In this document: piece after piece, positions 37,936-45,754 of the stretch | Layout: the number at the start of each line of letters is the position of its first letter | Position numbering within the stretch: the stretch's first letter is position 1 | NCBI RefSeq assembly: GCF_030812215.1 | Contig: NZ_JAUSSG010000006.1 | Span: 124,001-188,000, forward strand | Origin: Variovorax boronicumulans | GTDB taxonomy: Bacteria; Pseudomonadota; Gammaproteobacteria; Burkholderiales; Burkholderiaceae_C | DNA: 64,000 nucleotides | Reading direction: 5' to 3' | Program-made: the position numbers and the translations under genes | The notes under the pieces: generated by a model | What the model was told of the DNA's origin: nothing | Database searches by the model: none | What the model saw: the letters and a program-made list of their open reading frames with translations, nothing else

Positions 37936-38672
37936 GCACGCCGGCCAAGGAAAGCAAAGCCATCGAGGCGCTGCGTCGCCGCTTCAAGACGATCCGCATC
38001 GACACCGACGTGTCGGACATGTTCGACTTCGGCGCCGACCTGCTCGAGCTTCCATCGGCCGAGGCGCTGGCCTTCCACTACGCATTGCTGCGCGACACCG
38101 GCATGGACGGCGAGCTGTACGACTGGCTTTGCCGCAAGTTCAGCGAACGCGGCGACGAAGCCGAGGACCATCTGCTCGCGTGTTTCGAGCAGGAGCACGA
38201 CCCGGCGATGCAGGCGACGGTGCTGCAGATGCTCGGCACCTTCAAATACCGCAAGGGCCGGCGGCTGAAAGAAACGGCGGCACTGGCGCGCGCCGCACTC
38301 GCATCGCCGCACGAAGACCTGCGCTGCAAGGGCCTGTGGGTGATCGGCTGGCTCGGTGGCACGGCCGACATCGCGAAGGTGGCGCCTCTGCTCGCCAGCG
38401 ACCCCGCCGTTGCGAACCGCCAATGGGCCGCCAGCGCGCTGATGCAGATCGTGCTCAACCGCCGCAGCGCGGCGCCCAGGGCGCTCGAATGCCTGCGCAC
38501 CGCCCTCGAGGCCGAGACCGATCCGGTGGCGCTTCGCGGCATCCTGGTCGCGGTGCAGGAGATTGCGGGCAAGAAGTTCGGCCTGAGTTCAAGCGCGCAC
38601 GAGCCCCCATCCGAAGAAAAGCTGCAGGCCGCGCTGGCCAAGGCGCGCCGCATGTTCGCGCGCGCCGCCTGA
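37932..38672 (+). CDS. HEAT-repeat domain protein
   Basis: A 246-residue helical protein with HEAT/PBS-lyase-like repeats between residues 75 and 220 (MQATVLQMLGTFKYRKGR, LRCKGLWVIGWLGGTADIAKV, VANRQWAASALMQIVLNR, ALRGILVAVQEIAGKK). The start overlaps the kinase stop by ATGA, so it is translated with the two-component genes. Function is unknown. An adaptor or scaffold role is the usual guess for such repeats. Confidence 0.7.
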   Translation: MSTPAKESKAIEALRRRFKTIRIDTDVSDMFDFGADLLELPSAEALAFHYALLRDTGMDGELYDWLCRKFSERGDEAEDHLLACFEQEHDPAMQATVLQMLGTFKYRKGRRLKETAALARAALASPHEDLRCKGLWVIGWLGGTADIAKVAPLLASDPAVANRQWAASALMQIVLNRRSAAPRALECLRTALEAETDPVALRGILVAVQEIAGKKFGLSSSAHEPPSEEKLQAALAKARRMFARAA

Positions 38673-38679
38673 TCCCCGG

Positions 38680-38877
38680 TCAGGGCGCGGGCGCGCCCGC
38701 CTTCGTGTCCTTGCGCACCTGCACCCACTCGGGCTTGATCTGCCGCGCCACGCGCTGCGGCTCGCGCTCGTTGAGGCTCGCCGGCGCGAGGCCGAAGCCC
38801 ACCAGGTCGCCGCGTGCCCACAGGAAGTAGCCGGCATTGGCCAGCAGCAGGACGATCAATGCCAGACGCAGTTTCAT
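38680..38877 (-). CDS. Small membrane-anchored protein, possible truncated SPOR protein
   Basis: A 65-residue protein with one N-terminal helix (LRLALIVLLLANAGYFLWARG) and a short periplasmic tail (GFGLAPASLNEREPQRVARQ and onward). The sequence resembles the N-terminus of SPOR-domain proteins that often follow birA/coaX in Burkholderiales, but no SPOR domain remains. The frame closes in TGA before the HEAT gene. It lies 11 bp after birA and is likely co-transcribed. Confidence 0.6.
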   Translation of the reverse strand: MKLRLALIVLLLANAGYFLWARGDLVGFGLAPASLNEREPQRVARQIKPEWVQVRKDTKAGAPAP

Positions 38878-38888
38878 GGTGATGATTT

Positions 38889-39704
38889 TCAGAACGCCAT
38901 GCCTCGAGGGCGCACGCTCACTTCGTCGCTCGTGATGGCCTGCAGGCCCGCGGCCGTGCGCACCTGCAGCTCGCCGCTCCAGGCCACACCTTCGCAGACG
39001 CCTTCGGTGCCGTCGCTCAGCACCACCTCGCGGCCGCGCAGCACATCGCGCGCGGCAAAGCGTTCGGCGAACTGCGCGAAGCCTTGCGCCTCGAAGGCGA
39101 GCACGTCGCGCACCAGCGGCTCGGCCAGTTCGCGCAGCACCTCGGGCGCAGTGGCGTCGGGGCGCCATTGGTGCAGCCATGCGGGCGGCGTGCGCATGCC
39201 GTCGGCTTCGCGCGCGCCGATGTTGATGCCGATGCCAATCACCACGTAGCGCTGCGCGCCGGGTCCGGCGGCGTGCGGCAATGCGGTTTCGATGAGGATG
39301 CCGACCAGCTTGCAGTCGTTCACCCAGATGTCGTTGGGCCACTTGAGGCCGACTTTGTGTGCGCCCGTCGGATCGAGGCTTTCGGCCACGCTGACGCCGA
39401 CGGCCAGCGACAGGCCCGACCAGTCGGCCGGCGCAAGCGGCAGGCCCAGCGAGAACAGGAGCGATGTCTGCTCCTGGCTCTGCGGCGCGCTCTGCCACGC
39501 GCGGCCGAGGCGACCACGACCGGCGGTCTGGCGCTCGGCCACCAGCAGCACGGGCTCGGTGCGCCCGGCGCGCGCGCGGCGCATCAGCTCGGTATTGGTG
39601 GAATCGATCTCGGCCACGGCCTCGACCGCGAATCCGGGCAGCAGCGTCGCCACCGACGCGGCGATCCGGTCTTCCTGCCAGGCGACCGTGGTGCTGCTGC
39701 TCAT
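38889..39704 (-). CDS. birA: Biotin--[acetyl-CoA-carboxylase] ligase
   Basis: A 271-residue ligase that adenylates biotin and attaches it to AccB. Visible blocks are EIDSTNTELMRRA, ERQTAGRGRLGRAWQS with the GRGRxGR biotinyl-AMP loop, KVGLKWPNDIWVND, KLVGILIET and GIGINIG. It has no N-terminal helix-turn-helix, so it is a mono-functional enzyme and not a biotin repressor. It starts 2 bp after the SET gene stop. Confidence 0.95.
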   Translation of the reverse strand: MSSSTTVAWQEDRIAASVATLLPGFAVEAVAEIDSTNTELMRRARAGRTEPVLLVAERQTAGRGRLGRAWQSAPQSQEQTSLLFSLGLPLAPADWSGLSLAVGVSVAESLDPTGAHKVGLKWPNDIWVNDCKLVGILIETALPHAAGPGAQRYVVIGIGINIGAREADGMRTPPAWLHQWRPDATAPEVLRELAEPLVRDVLAFEAQGFAQFAERFAARDVLRGREVVLSDGTEGVCEGVAWSGELQVRTAAGLQAITSDEVSVRPRGMAF

Positions 39705-39706
39705 GT

Positions 39707-40312
39707 TCAGTCCTTCTTGGACTTCTTCTTGTCGGCTTTCTTTTCGGCCTTCCTGGCTTCTTTTTTCTTCTCTTCTTTTTTCTCGGCCTTTTTCTTTTCA
39801 GCCTTCTTCTTGGCTTTCTTCTTCTTTTTCTTTTCTTCGTCCTCATCCTTGGGTGTCAGCAGCGTGCCGCGGCACTGCTCGGAGCCGCACCAGCAAGGAA
39901 ATTCGGACAAGAGCTTCGGCGTGTACGGCTCGTCGATGATCAGGCCGTAGTCGTAGTTGAGCTCTTCTCCTGCAGCGATGTTGCGCAGCGCCTTGATATA
40001 AACGCGCCCATCGACTTCGTCGGCCTCGCAGTTCGGCTCGCACGAGTGGTTGATCCAGCGGGCGTCGTTGCCCTTGACGTTGCCGTCGATCACGCGACCG
40101 TCGTCGATGTGGAAGTAGAAGGTGTGGTTCGGCTGGGCCGGGTCGTGCGGATGGCGGCGCAGCGCCTCTTTCCAGCTGATGAGCTCGCCCTTGTATTCGA
40201 TCAGCGTCTCGCCTTCGGCCAGGTCGTCGACGGCGAACACGCCGTTGCCGTGGACATCCGAGCGCCGCATCTGGATGCGGCGGCCGGCGAGTTGTGGGGA
40301 TTTGGAAGGCAT
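39707..40312 (-). CDS. SET-domain protein-lysine methyltransferase with lysine-rich tail
   Basis: A 201-residue protein. Residues 10-135 form a SET domain with all key motifs: SDVHGNGVFAVDDLAEGE, the SAM-binding INHSCEPNC, and the catalytic-pocket AAGEELNYDYG. The post-SET cysteines CWCGSEQCRG follow. The last 48 residues are almost wholly K, E, A and D (EEKKKKKKAKKKAEKK and on), like a nucleic-acid-binding tail. It should methylate lysines using SAM. The target is unknown, with the H1-like linker of the divergent topoisomerase an attractive but unproven candidate. Confidence 0.88.
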   Translation of the reverse strand: MPSKSPQLAGRRIQMRRSDVHGNGVFAVDDLAEGETLIEYKGELISWKEALRRHPHDPAQPNHTFYFHIDDGRVIDGNVKGNDARWINHSCEPNCEADEVDGRVYIKALRNIAAGEELNYDYGLIIDEPYTPKLLSEFPCWCGSEQCRGTLLTPKDEDEEKKKKKKAKKKAEKKKAEKKEEKKKEARKAEKKADKKKSKKD

Positions 40313-40333
40313 CGCCGAAGTCTGTTAGTTTGA

Positions 40334-40370
40334 ATATGCACACATGCGCGTGTGCGCGTGCGCACACGCG
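40334..40370. other. 37-bp perfect alternating purine-pyrimidine tract (potential Z-DNA)
   Basis: Every base from 40334 to 40370 alternates purine and pyrimidine, mainly as GC and CA/TG steps, and the segment contains the 20-bp inverted repeat CGTGTGCGC-GT-GCGCACACG (40349-40368). It sits between the divergent SET and topoisomerase III genes, 30 bp from the topB start. Such tracts adopt left-handed DNA or cruciforms under negative supercoiling. Confidence 0.75.
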
Positions 40371-40399
40371 GGAAGCCGCAGAGTATAGAGAGCCCTTAG

Positions 40400-43366
40400 A
40401 TGACAAAGACGTTGGTAATCGCAGAAAAGCCGTCGGTGGCCCAGGACATCGTCCGCGCCCTCACGCCGGTGGCCGGCAAATTCGACAAACATGACGAGCA
40501 TTTCGAGAACGACAGCTATGTCGTGACCAGCGCTGTCGGTCACCTGGTCGAAATCCAGGCGCCCGAGGAGTTCGACGTCAAGCGGGGCAAGTGGAGCTTT
40601 GCCAACCTCCCCGTGATTCCGCCGCACTTCGACCTGAAGCCGGTCGACAAGACCAAGACGCGCCTGAACGCGGTGGTCAAGCAGGCCAAGCGCAAGGACG
40701 TGACGCAGCTCATCAACGCCTGCGACGCGGGCCGCGAGGGCGAACTGATCTTCCGCCTGATCGAGCAGTACGCCGGCGGCAAGAGCCCGTTGGGCAAGCC
40801 GGTCAAGCGCCTCTGGCTGCAGTCGATGACGCCGCAGGCGATCCGCGACGGCTTCGATGCGCTGCGCACCGAAAAGCAGATGCAGGGCCTGGCCGACGCC
40901 GCGCGCTCGCGCTCGGAGGCCGACTGGCTGGTGGGCATCAACGGCACGCGCGCCATGACGGCATTCAATTCCCGCGACGGCGGCTTCTTCTTGACGACCG
41001 TGGGCCGCGTGCAGACGCCGACGCTCTCCGTCGTCGTGGAGCGCGAGGAGCAGATCCGCAAGTTCGTCTCGCGCGACTACTGGGAAATCCACGGCAGCTT
41101 CGCGGCCGAGGCCGGCCAGTACCCGGGCAAGTGGTTCAACCCCGACTGGAAGAAAGCGAATGCGCCGCTTCTGGCCAACGGCGAACCCGATGCCGAGCAG
41201 CGTGCCGACCGCGTGTGGTCCGAGCAGGAAGCCCGCGCCATCGCCGACGCCTCGCGCGGCAAGCCCGCCACCGTCACCGAAGAGAGCAAGCCCACCACGC
41301 AGGCCTCGCCCGCGCTGTTCGACCTGACCTCGCTGCAACGCGAGGCCAACGGCCGTTTCGGCTTCAGCGCCAAGACCACGCTGGCGCTGGCCCAGAGCCT
41401 GTACGAACGCCACAAGGCGCTGACCTACCCGCGTACCGATTCGCGCGCGCTGCCGGAAGACTATCTGCCGGTGGTCAAGCAGACCATGGAGATGCTCGCC
41501 AACAGCGGCATGAAGCACCTGGCGCCGTTCGCCCAGCAGGCGGTCGATGGCAACTACGTCAAGCCCAACAAGCGCATCTTCGACAACGCCAAGGTGTCGG
41601 ATCACTTCGCCATCATCCCGACGCTGCAGGCCCCGAGCGGCCTGAGCGAGGCCGAGCAGAAGCTGTATGACTTCGTGGTGCGGCGCTTCCTGTCGGTGTT
41701 CTTCCCGAGCGCCGAGCACCAGGTGACCACGCGCATCAGCACGGTGGAGCAGGGCGGCAAGAAGTATCCGTTCCGCACCGACGGCAAGGTGCTGGTCAAG
41801 CCGGGCTGGCTCGCCATCTACGGCAAGGAAGCCCAGGACGACGAGAAGGAAGACGACAAGGACGGCAAGCGCCTCGTGCCGGTGAAGCCGGGCGAGATCG
41901 TGCAGAACGAGTCGGCCGACCTCAAGGGCCTGAAGACGCGCCCGCCCGCACGCTATTCGGAAGCCACGCTGCTGGGCGCCATGGAAGGCGCCGGCAAGAC
42001 CATCGACGACGACGAGCTGCGCGAGGCCATGCAGGAGAAGGGCCTGGGCACGCCAGCCACGCGCGCGGCCACCATCGAAGGGCTGATCGCCGAGAAGTAC
42101 ATGCTGCGCGAAGGCCGCGAGCTCATTCCGACCGCCAAGGCCTTCCAGCTCATGACGCTCCTGCGCGGCCTGGGCGTGGAAGAACTCTCCAAGGCCGAAC
42201 TCACCGGCGAATGGGAATACAAGCTCGCGCAGATGGAGAAGGGCGCCCTGAGCCGCGACGCCTTCATGCGCGAGATTGCCCAGATGACGGAGCACATCGT
42301 CAAGAAGGCCAAGGAATACGACCGCGACACCGTGCCGGGCGACTACGCCACGCTCGCGACGCCATGCCCCAACTGCGGCGGCATCGTGCGCGAGAACTAC
42401 CGCCGCTACGGCTGCGTGGGCAAGAGCGGCACGGGCGAGGACGCCTGCGGCTTCTCGTTCGGCAAGTCGCCGGCCGGGCGCACCTTCGAGGTGGCCGAGG
42501 CCGAGGCGCTCCTGCGCGACAAGCACATCGGTCCGCTGGAAGGCTTCCGCTCCAAGGCGGGCTGGCCCTTCACCTCGGAGATCGTGCTCAAGTACGACGA
42601 CGAGGCCAAGAACTGGAAGCTGGAGTTCGACTTCGGCGACGACAAGAACGGCGACACCGGCGAGATCGTCGATTTCAGCGAGCAGGACACCGTGGGCCCA
42701 TGCCCGGTGTGCGGCGCGCCGGTGTTCGAGCATGGCAGCAACTATGTCTGCGAGAAGTCGGTGCCGACCAACGCGCAGCCGACGCCCAGCTGCACCTTCA
42801 AGACCGGCAAGATCATCCTGCAGCAGCCGGTGGAGCGCGCGCAGATGGAAAAGCTGCTCGCCACCGGCAAGACCGACCTGCTCGACAAGTTCGTGAGCAT
42901 GCGCACGCGCCGCGCCTTCAAGGCCTTCCTCACCTGGAACGCCGAAGAGGGCAAGGTGACCTTCGAGTTCGCGCCGCGCGAAGGCGGCAGCAAATTCCCG
43001 CCGCGCAAGACCTTCGGCAAGCCGGCCGCCAAGACCGCGGCCGCGAAGAAGGTCGCGGCGAAAAAGACGCCGGCCGCCAAGAAGGCGCCGGCCGCGAAGA
43101 AGGCCGCCGCGCCGCGCAAGCCCGGCGCGGGCTTGAAGCCCAGCGACTCGCTGGCCGCGGTGATCGGCGCCGAGCCGGTGGCGCGCACCGAGGTCATCAA
43201 GAAGCTGTGGGACTACATCAAGGCCAACGGCCTGCAGGACGCGACCAACAAGCGCGCGATCAATGCCGATGCGAAGTTGAAGCCCGTGTTCGGCAAGGAC
43301 CAGGTGACGATGTTCGAACTCGCGGGCATCGTGGGCAAGCACCTCTCGGCGCCCGACGCGGCCTGA
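40400..43366 (+). CDS. topB: DNA topoisomerase III with H1-like linker and C-terminal SWIB domain
   Basis: A 988-residue type IA topoisomerase. The Toprim domain starts at TLVIAEKPSVAQDIV (acidic triad including ACDAGREGELIF). The catalytic Tyr is near residue 342 in LTYPRTDSRALP. Zinc-ribbon repeats follow at about 655-690 (CPNCGGIVR) and 770-800 (CPVCGAPVFEHG). Residues 868-910 are an Ala/Lys/Pro-rich linker like histone H1 (KKVAAKKTPAAKKAPAAKK). Residues 911-988 form a SWIB/MDM2 domain (VIKKLWDYIKANGLQD, ALPVFGKD-like region). E. coli TopB has 653 residues, so about 300 are added. It should decatenate and relax negatively supercoiled DNA. The SWIB part recalls chlamydial TopA. Confidence 0.95.
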   Translation: MTKTLVIAEKPSVAQDIVRALTPVAGKFDKHDEHFENDSYVVTSAVGHLVEIQAPEEFDVKRGKWSFANLPVIPPHFDLKPVDKTKTRLNAVVKQAKRKDVTQLINACDAGREGELIFRLIEQYAGGKSPLGKPVKRLWLQSMTPQAIRDGFDALRTEKQMQGLADAARSRSEADWLVGINGTRAMTAFNSRDGGFFLTTVGRVQTPTLSVVVEREEQIRKFVSRDYWEIHGSFAAEAGQYPGKWFNPDWKKANAPLLANGEPDAEQRADRVWSEQEARAIADASRGKPATVTEESKPTTQASPALFDLTSLQREANGRFGFSAKTTLALAQSLYERHKALTYPRTDSRALPEDYLPVVKQTMEMLANSGMKHLAPFAQQAVDGNYVKPNKRIFDNAKVSDHFAIIPTLQAPSGLSEAEQKLYDFVVRRFLSVFFPSAEHQVTTRISTVEQGGKKYPFRTDGKVLVKPGWLAIYGKEAQDDEKEDDKDGKRLVPVKPGEIVQNESADLKGLKTRPPARYSEATLLGAMEGAGKTIDDDELREAMQEKGLGTPATRAATIEGLIAEKYMLREGRELIPTAKAFQLMTLLRGLGVEELSKAELTGEWEYKLAQMEKGALSRDAFMREIAQMTEHIVKKAKEYDRDTVPGDYATLATPCPNCGGIVRENYRRYGCVGKSGTGEDACGFSFGKSPAGRTFEVAEAEALLRDKHIGPLEGFRSKAGWPFTSEIVLKYDDEAKNWKLEFDFGDDKNGDTGEIVDFSEQDTVGPCPVCGAPVFEHGSNYVCEKSVPTNAQPTPSCTFKTGKIILQQPVERAQMEKLLATGKTDLLDKFVSMRTRRAFKAFLTWNAEEGKVTFEFAPREGGSKFPPRKTFGKPAAKTAAAKKVAAKKTPAAKKAPAAKKAAAPRKPGAGLKPSDSLAAVIGAEPVARTEVIKKLWDYIKANGLQDATNKRAINADAKLKPVFGKDQVTMFELAGIVGKHLSAPDAA

Positions 43367-43372
43367 CGCGGC

Positions 43373-44359
43373 ATGCAGCGCCGACACCTCGCCGCCGCGC
43401 TGGCCACGACAGCGATGCTGCTGGGCGGCGCGGGCCTCGCCCAGGCGGCCGCTGCGTGGCCTGAAAAGCCCGTCAAGCTGGTCGTGCCTTTCCCGCCGGG
43501 ACAGGCCACCGACATCTTCGCCCGCGCGCTCGCCGAACAGCTCGGCAAGCGGCTGGGCCAGCCGGTGATCGTCGACAACAAGGCCGGCGCGGGCAGCAAC
43601 ATCGGTACCGAGTTCGTGGTGCGCGCGCCGCCCGATGGCTACACGCTGGTGGTGGCCGGCAGCGCGATGGCGGTGAACCAGACGCTCTATGCCAAGCCGG
43701 GGTTCGATCCGCGCCGCGACCTGGTCGGCATCTCGCTCGTCGCGAAAGTGCCGCTGGTGTTCCTGGCCACGCCCGAGAGCGGCATCCGCACGCTGGCCGA
43801 CCTCACGGCGCGCGCGAAGGCCGAGCCCGGAAAGCTCAGCTACGCGAGCGCCGGCATCGGCGGCACGCAGCACCTGTCGGGCGAGATGTACAAGTCGGCG
43901 GCGCGTGTGTTCATCACGCACATCCCGTACCGCGGCAGCGGGCCGGCGCAATCGGACTTCCTGGGCAACCAGGTGCCGTTGATGATCGATTCGGTGACGG
44001 CCGCGCTGCCGCACATCAAGGCGGGCAAGGCCGTGGCGCTGGCAGTGACTTCCGCCACGCGCTCGTCGCAATTGCCCGAGGTGCCGACCGTGCGCGAGAG
44101 CGGCGTGGCGGGCACGAAGAATTTCGAGGCCGTGGGCTGGCTGGGCCTCATGGCGCCGCGCGGCACGCCGCCCGAGATCGTGGCGCGGCTCAACCACGAA
44201 GTGACCGACATCCTGAAGACGGAGCAGATGGCGCGCTTCATCCGCGAGCGCGGCTCCGAGCCCGCGCCCACGAGCGGACCCGAGTTCGACCGCTTCGTGG
44301 CGAGCGAAATCGGGGTCTGGGGCGCGGCCGTCAAGGCATCGGGCGCCAAGCCCGAATAA
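43373..44359 (+). CDS. Bug-family (tripartite tricarboxylate transporter) binding protein
   Basis: A 328-residue periplasmic protein. A signal peptide ends at AQAAAA, followed by the family blocks [41 protein letters not shown] and [12 protein letters not shown]-type [12 protein letters not shown]. Such proteins deliver carboxylated ligands to TctAB permeases or act as sensors' partners, and the ligand is unknown. It starts 6 bp after topB, though a functional link is unlikely. No TctA/TctB genes are near. Confidence 0.88.
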   Translation: MQRRHLAAALATTAMLLGGAGLAQAAAAWPEKPVKLVVPFPPGQATDIFARALAEQLGKRLGQPVIVDNKAGAGSNIGTEFVVRAPPDGYTLVVAGSAMAVNQTLYAKPGFDPRRDLVGISLVAKVPLVFLATPESGIRTLADLTARAKAEPGKLSYASAGIGGTQHLSGEMYKSAARVFITHIPYRGSGPAQSDFLGNQVPLMIDSVTAALPHIKAGKAVALAVTSATRSSQLPEVPTVRESGVAGTKNFEAVGWLGLMAPRGTPPEIVARLNHEVTDILKTEQMARFIRERGSEPAPTSGPEFDRFVASEIGVWGAAVKASGAKPE

Positions 44360-44459
44360 CGGGGCGGACAAGCGCCCCGGCGGCGGGTGGGTTGTTACAA
44401 GGCAGGTCGGGGCGCGCGCCTATAGTGGTCCGCAGTCCCACCCATTCCTGGAGTTTTCC

Positions 44460-44645
44460 GTGAAGTCATTCATTGCAGCTGTGTTCGCTCTCGCGATGGG
44501 CGCCCTCGTGGCGGGTTGCGCCGGCACCGGCTCGGCGGGCCCGGCCAGCGGCACCTCCGGCACCTCGTCCAGCAGCGGCGTCACGGTGTTCGGCACCATC
44601 GACGCCAGCGTGAGCGGCAGCACGAACCGCTCGGACCGCCGCTAG
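44460..44645 (+). CDS. Small lipoprotein
   Basis: A 61-residue product starting at GTG 44460, with CTGGAG 6 bp upstream. The signal peptide (KSFIAAVFALAMGALVAGC) ends in a lipobox, LVAGC, so the mature chain is a 42-residue Gly/Ser/Thr-rich lipopeptide ending VFGTIDASVSGSTNRSDRR. The VFGTIDAS part resembles the first strand of outer-membrane porins, but there is no barrel. No known family. Confidence 0.65.
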   Translation: MKSFIAAVFALAMGALVAGCAGTGSAGPASGTSGTSSSSGVTVFGTIDASVSGSTNRSDRR

Positions 44646-44659
44646 GCAGCCCGCGCGCT

Positions 44660-45541
44660 TCAGCGCCGCAGCAACGCCTGGCGCAGCACCCGCGCCGCGC
44701 GGTCGCGGATCTTGCCGGAGCCCGAGCGCGGCGGCGTCTTCGGCGCGACCTTGGCGGTCGCGCAGGCCCACAGGAAGTCATGCAGGATCGGCGTGTCGTC
44801 GACCGTCTCGGTGCTGCCGTATTTATGAAATTCGGGGTGCCACTGGGTTGCGGCGATGTAGCTGCGGCCCTTTTCCGGCCGTCGGCGGATGGCCTCGGGC
44901 ACCCGGTCGGGCAGGCTCCAGGCCTCGATCTCGAACCCCGGGGCGAGCCCCTTGATGCCCTGGTGGTGGATGCTGTTGACGCGCGCCGTGTCCACCTGCG
45001 GATAGAGCTTGGACAGGCGCGTGCCCTGCACGATCTCGATCTGGTGGAAGTTCTGGTCGTAGGTCACCGGGTCGCGGTGGCGCAGGCCCCCTTCGTGCTG
45101 CGCCTCGATGTCCTGGTAGAGCGTGCCGCCGAAGGCCACGTTGATGAGCTGCAGCCCGCGGCACACGCCGAAGATGGGCTTGCCGGCCTGCTCGAAGGCT
45201 TCGACCAATGCCAGGTCGTAGAGGTCGCGGATCTGGTCGCCGATCCACGCGTCCTTCAGCGGCACCTCGCCGTAGCTGCCGGGCCAGACGTCGGCGCCGC
45301 CGTGCATCACCACGCCGTCGAGCCATTCCGCATAGTGCGAGAGCTTGGTGTCGCCGCGCGCGGTTTCGCCGGTGGGGCAGGGCACCATCACGACCATCGC
45401 GCCGGCCGACATGAGCCAGTGCGCGATCGACTGCTCGACGTACTGCAGCGTCTTGTTGGTGAAGAGCGAGCGGGCCGGGTCGGCGTGCGAGAAGCAGGCC
45501 GACAGGCCGATCTTGAGCCGGGCGGAAACAGGTTGCGTCAT
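44660..45541 (-). CDS. Class I glutamine amidotransferase-like (gamma-glutamyl-GABA hydrolase, PuuD-like)
   Basis: A 293-residue hydrolase of the peptidase C26 family. The nucleophile Cys is in PIFGVCRGLQLINV, the catalytic His/Glu in AATQWHPEF, and an N-terminal LDGVVMHGGADVWPGSYGE block binds the substrate. HEGGLRHRDPVTYD and NSIHHQGI are also typical of PuuD-like proteins. It probably hydrolyses a gamma-glutamyl amide; the exact substrate is uncertain. The C-terminal 30 residues are basic and unconserved. ATG 45541 is chosen from the family start. Confidence 0.85.
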   Translation of the reverse strand: MTQPVSARLKIGLSACFSHADPARSLFTNKTLQYVEQSIAHWLMSAGAMVVMVPCPTGETARGDTKLSHYAEWLDGVVMHGGADVWPGSYGEVPLKDAWIGDQIRDLYDLALVEAFEQAGKPIFGVCRGLQLINVAFGGTLYQDIEAQHEGGLRHRDPVTYDQNFHQIEIVQGTRLSKLYPQVDTARVNSIHHQGIKGLAPGFEIEAWSLPDRVPEAIRRRPEKGRSYIAATQWHPEFHKYGSTETVDDTPILHDFLWACATAKVAPKTPPRSGSGKIRDRAARVLRQALLRR

Positions 45542-45642
45542 CGCGGGACTGTCAGCGCGAACTGATCGGGAGGTGCGGAAAGGAAAGTCCATTGTGGCTC
45601 GTTGGCCTCTCGCGCGGGGTCGGACGACACGCCAAAGTATGC

Positions 45643-45720
45643 TCAAGCAAATGTGGCTTCGCCACTTTGCTTGATCCCCCTTGGGGGGCGGGCTGGGCAT
45701 AGCCCAGCCCTGGGGGTTAT
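45643..45720. repeat. Double-hairpin intergenic repeat
   Basis: Two adjoining palindromes. TCAAGCAAA...TTTGCTTGA with an inner GTGG/CCAC stem lies at 45643-45674, and a perfect GGGCTGGGC-ATA-GCCCAGCCC at 45690-45710, bordered by C- and G-runs. It lies in the divergent spacer before the sugar isomerase gene. I associate the second half with a common intergenic element of Comamonadaceae. Here it leaves a 34-bp spacer to the gene. Confidence 0.6.
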
Positions 45721-45754
45721 TCAACGCCGCCACGACGCATAAGGAAGACAAGCC

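Noticed and set aside
40325-44371. A 1348-codon open frame antisense to topB and the Bug gene
   Set aside because: It mirrors codon bias of high-GC coding sequence on the other strand. It has no recognisable domain, and both genes on the plus strand have full family motifs.
44361-44378. Hairpin GGGGCG...CGCCCC after the Bug gene as a terminator
   Set aside because: Short stem and no T-run; not convincing.
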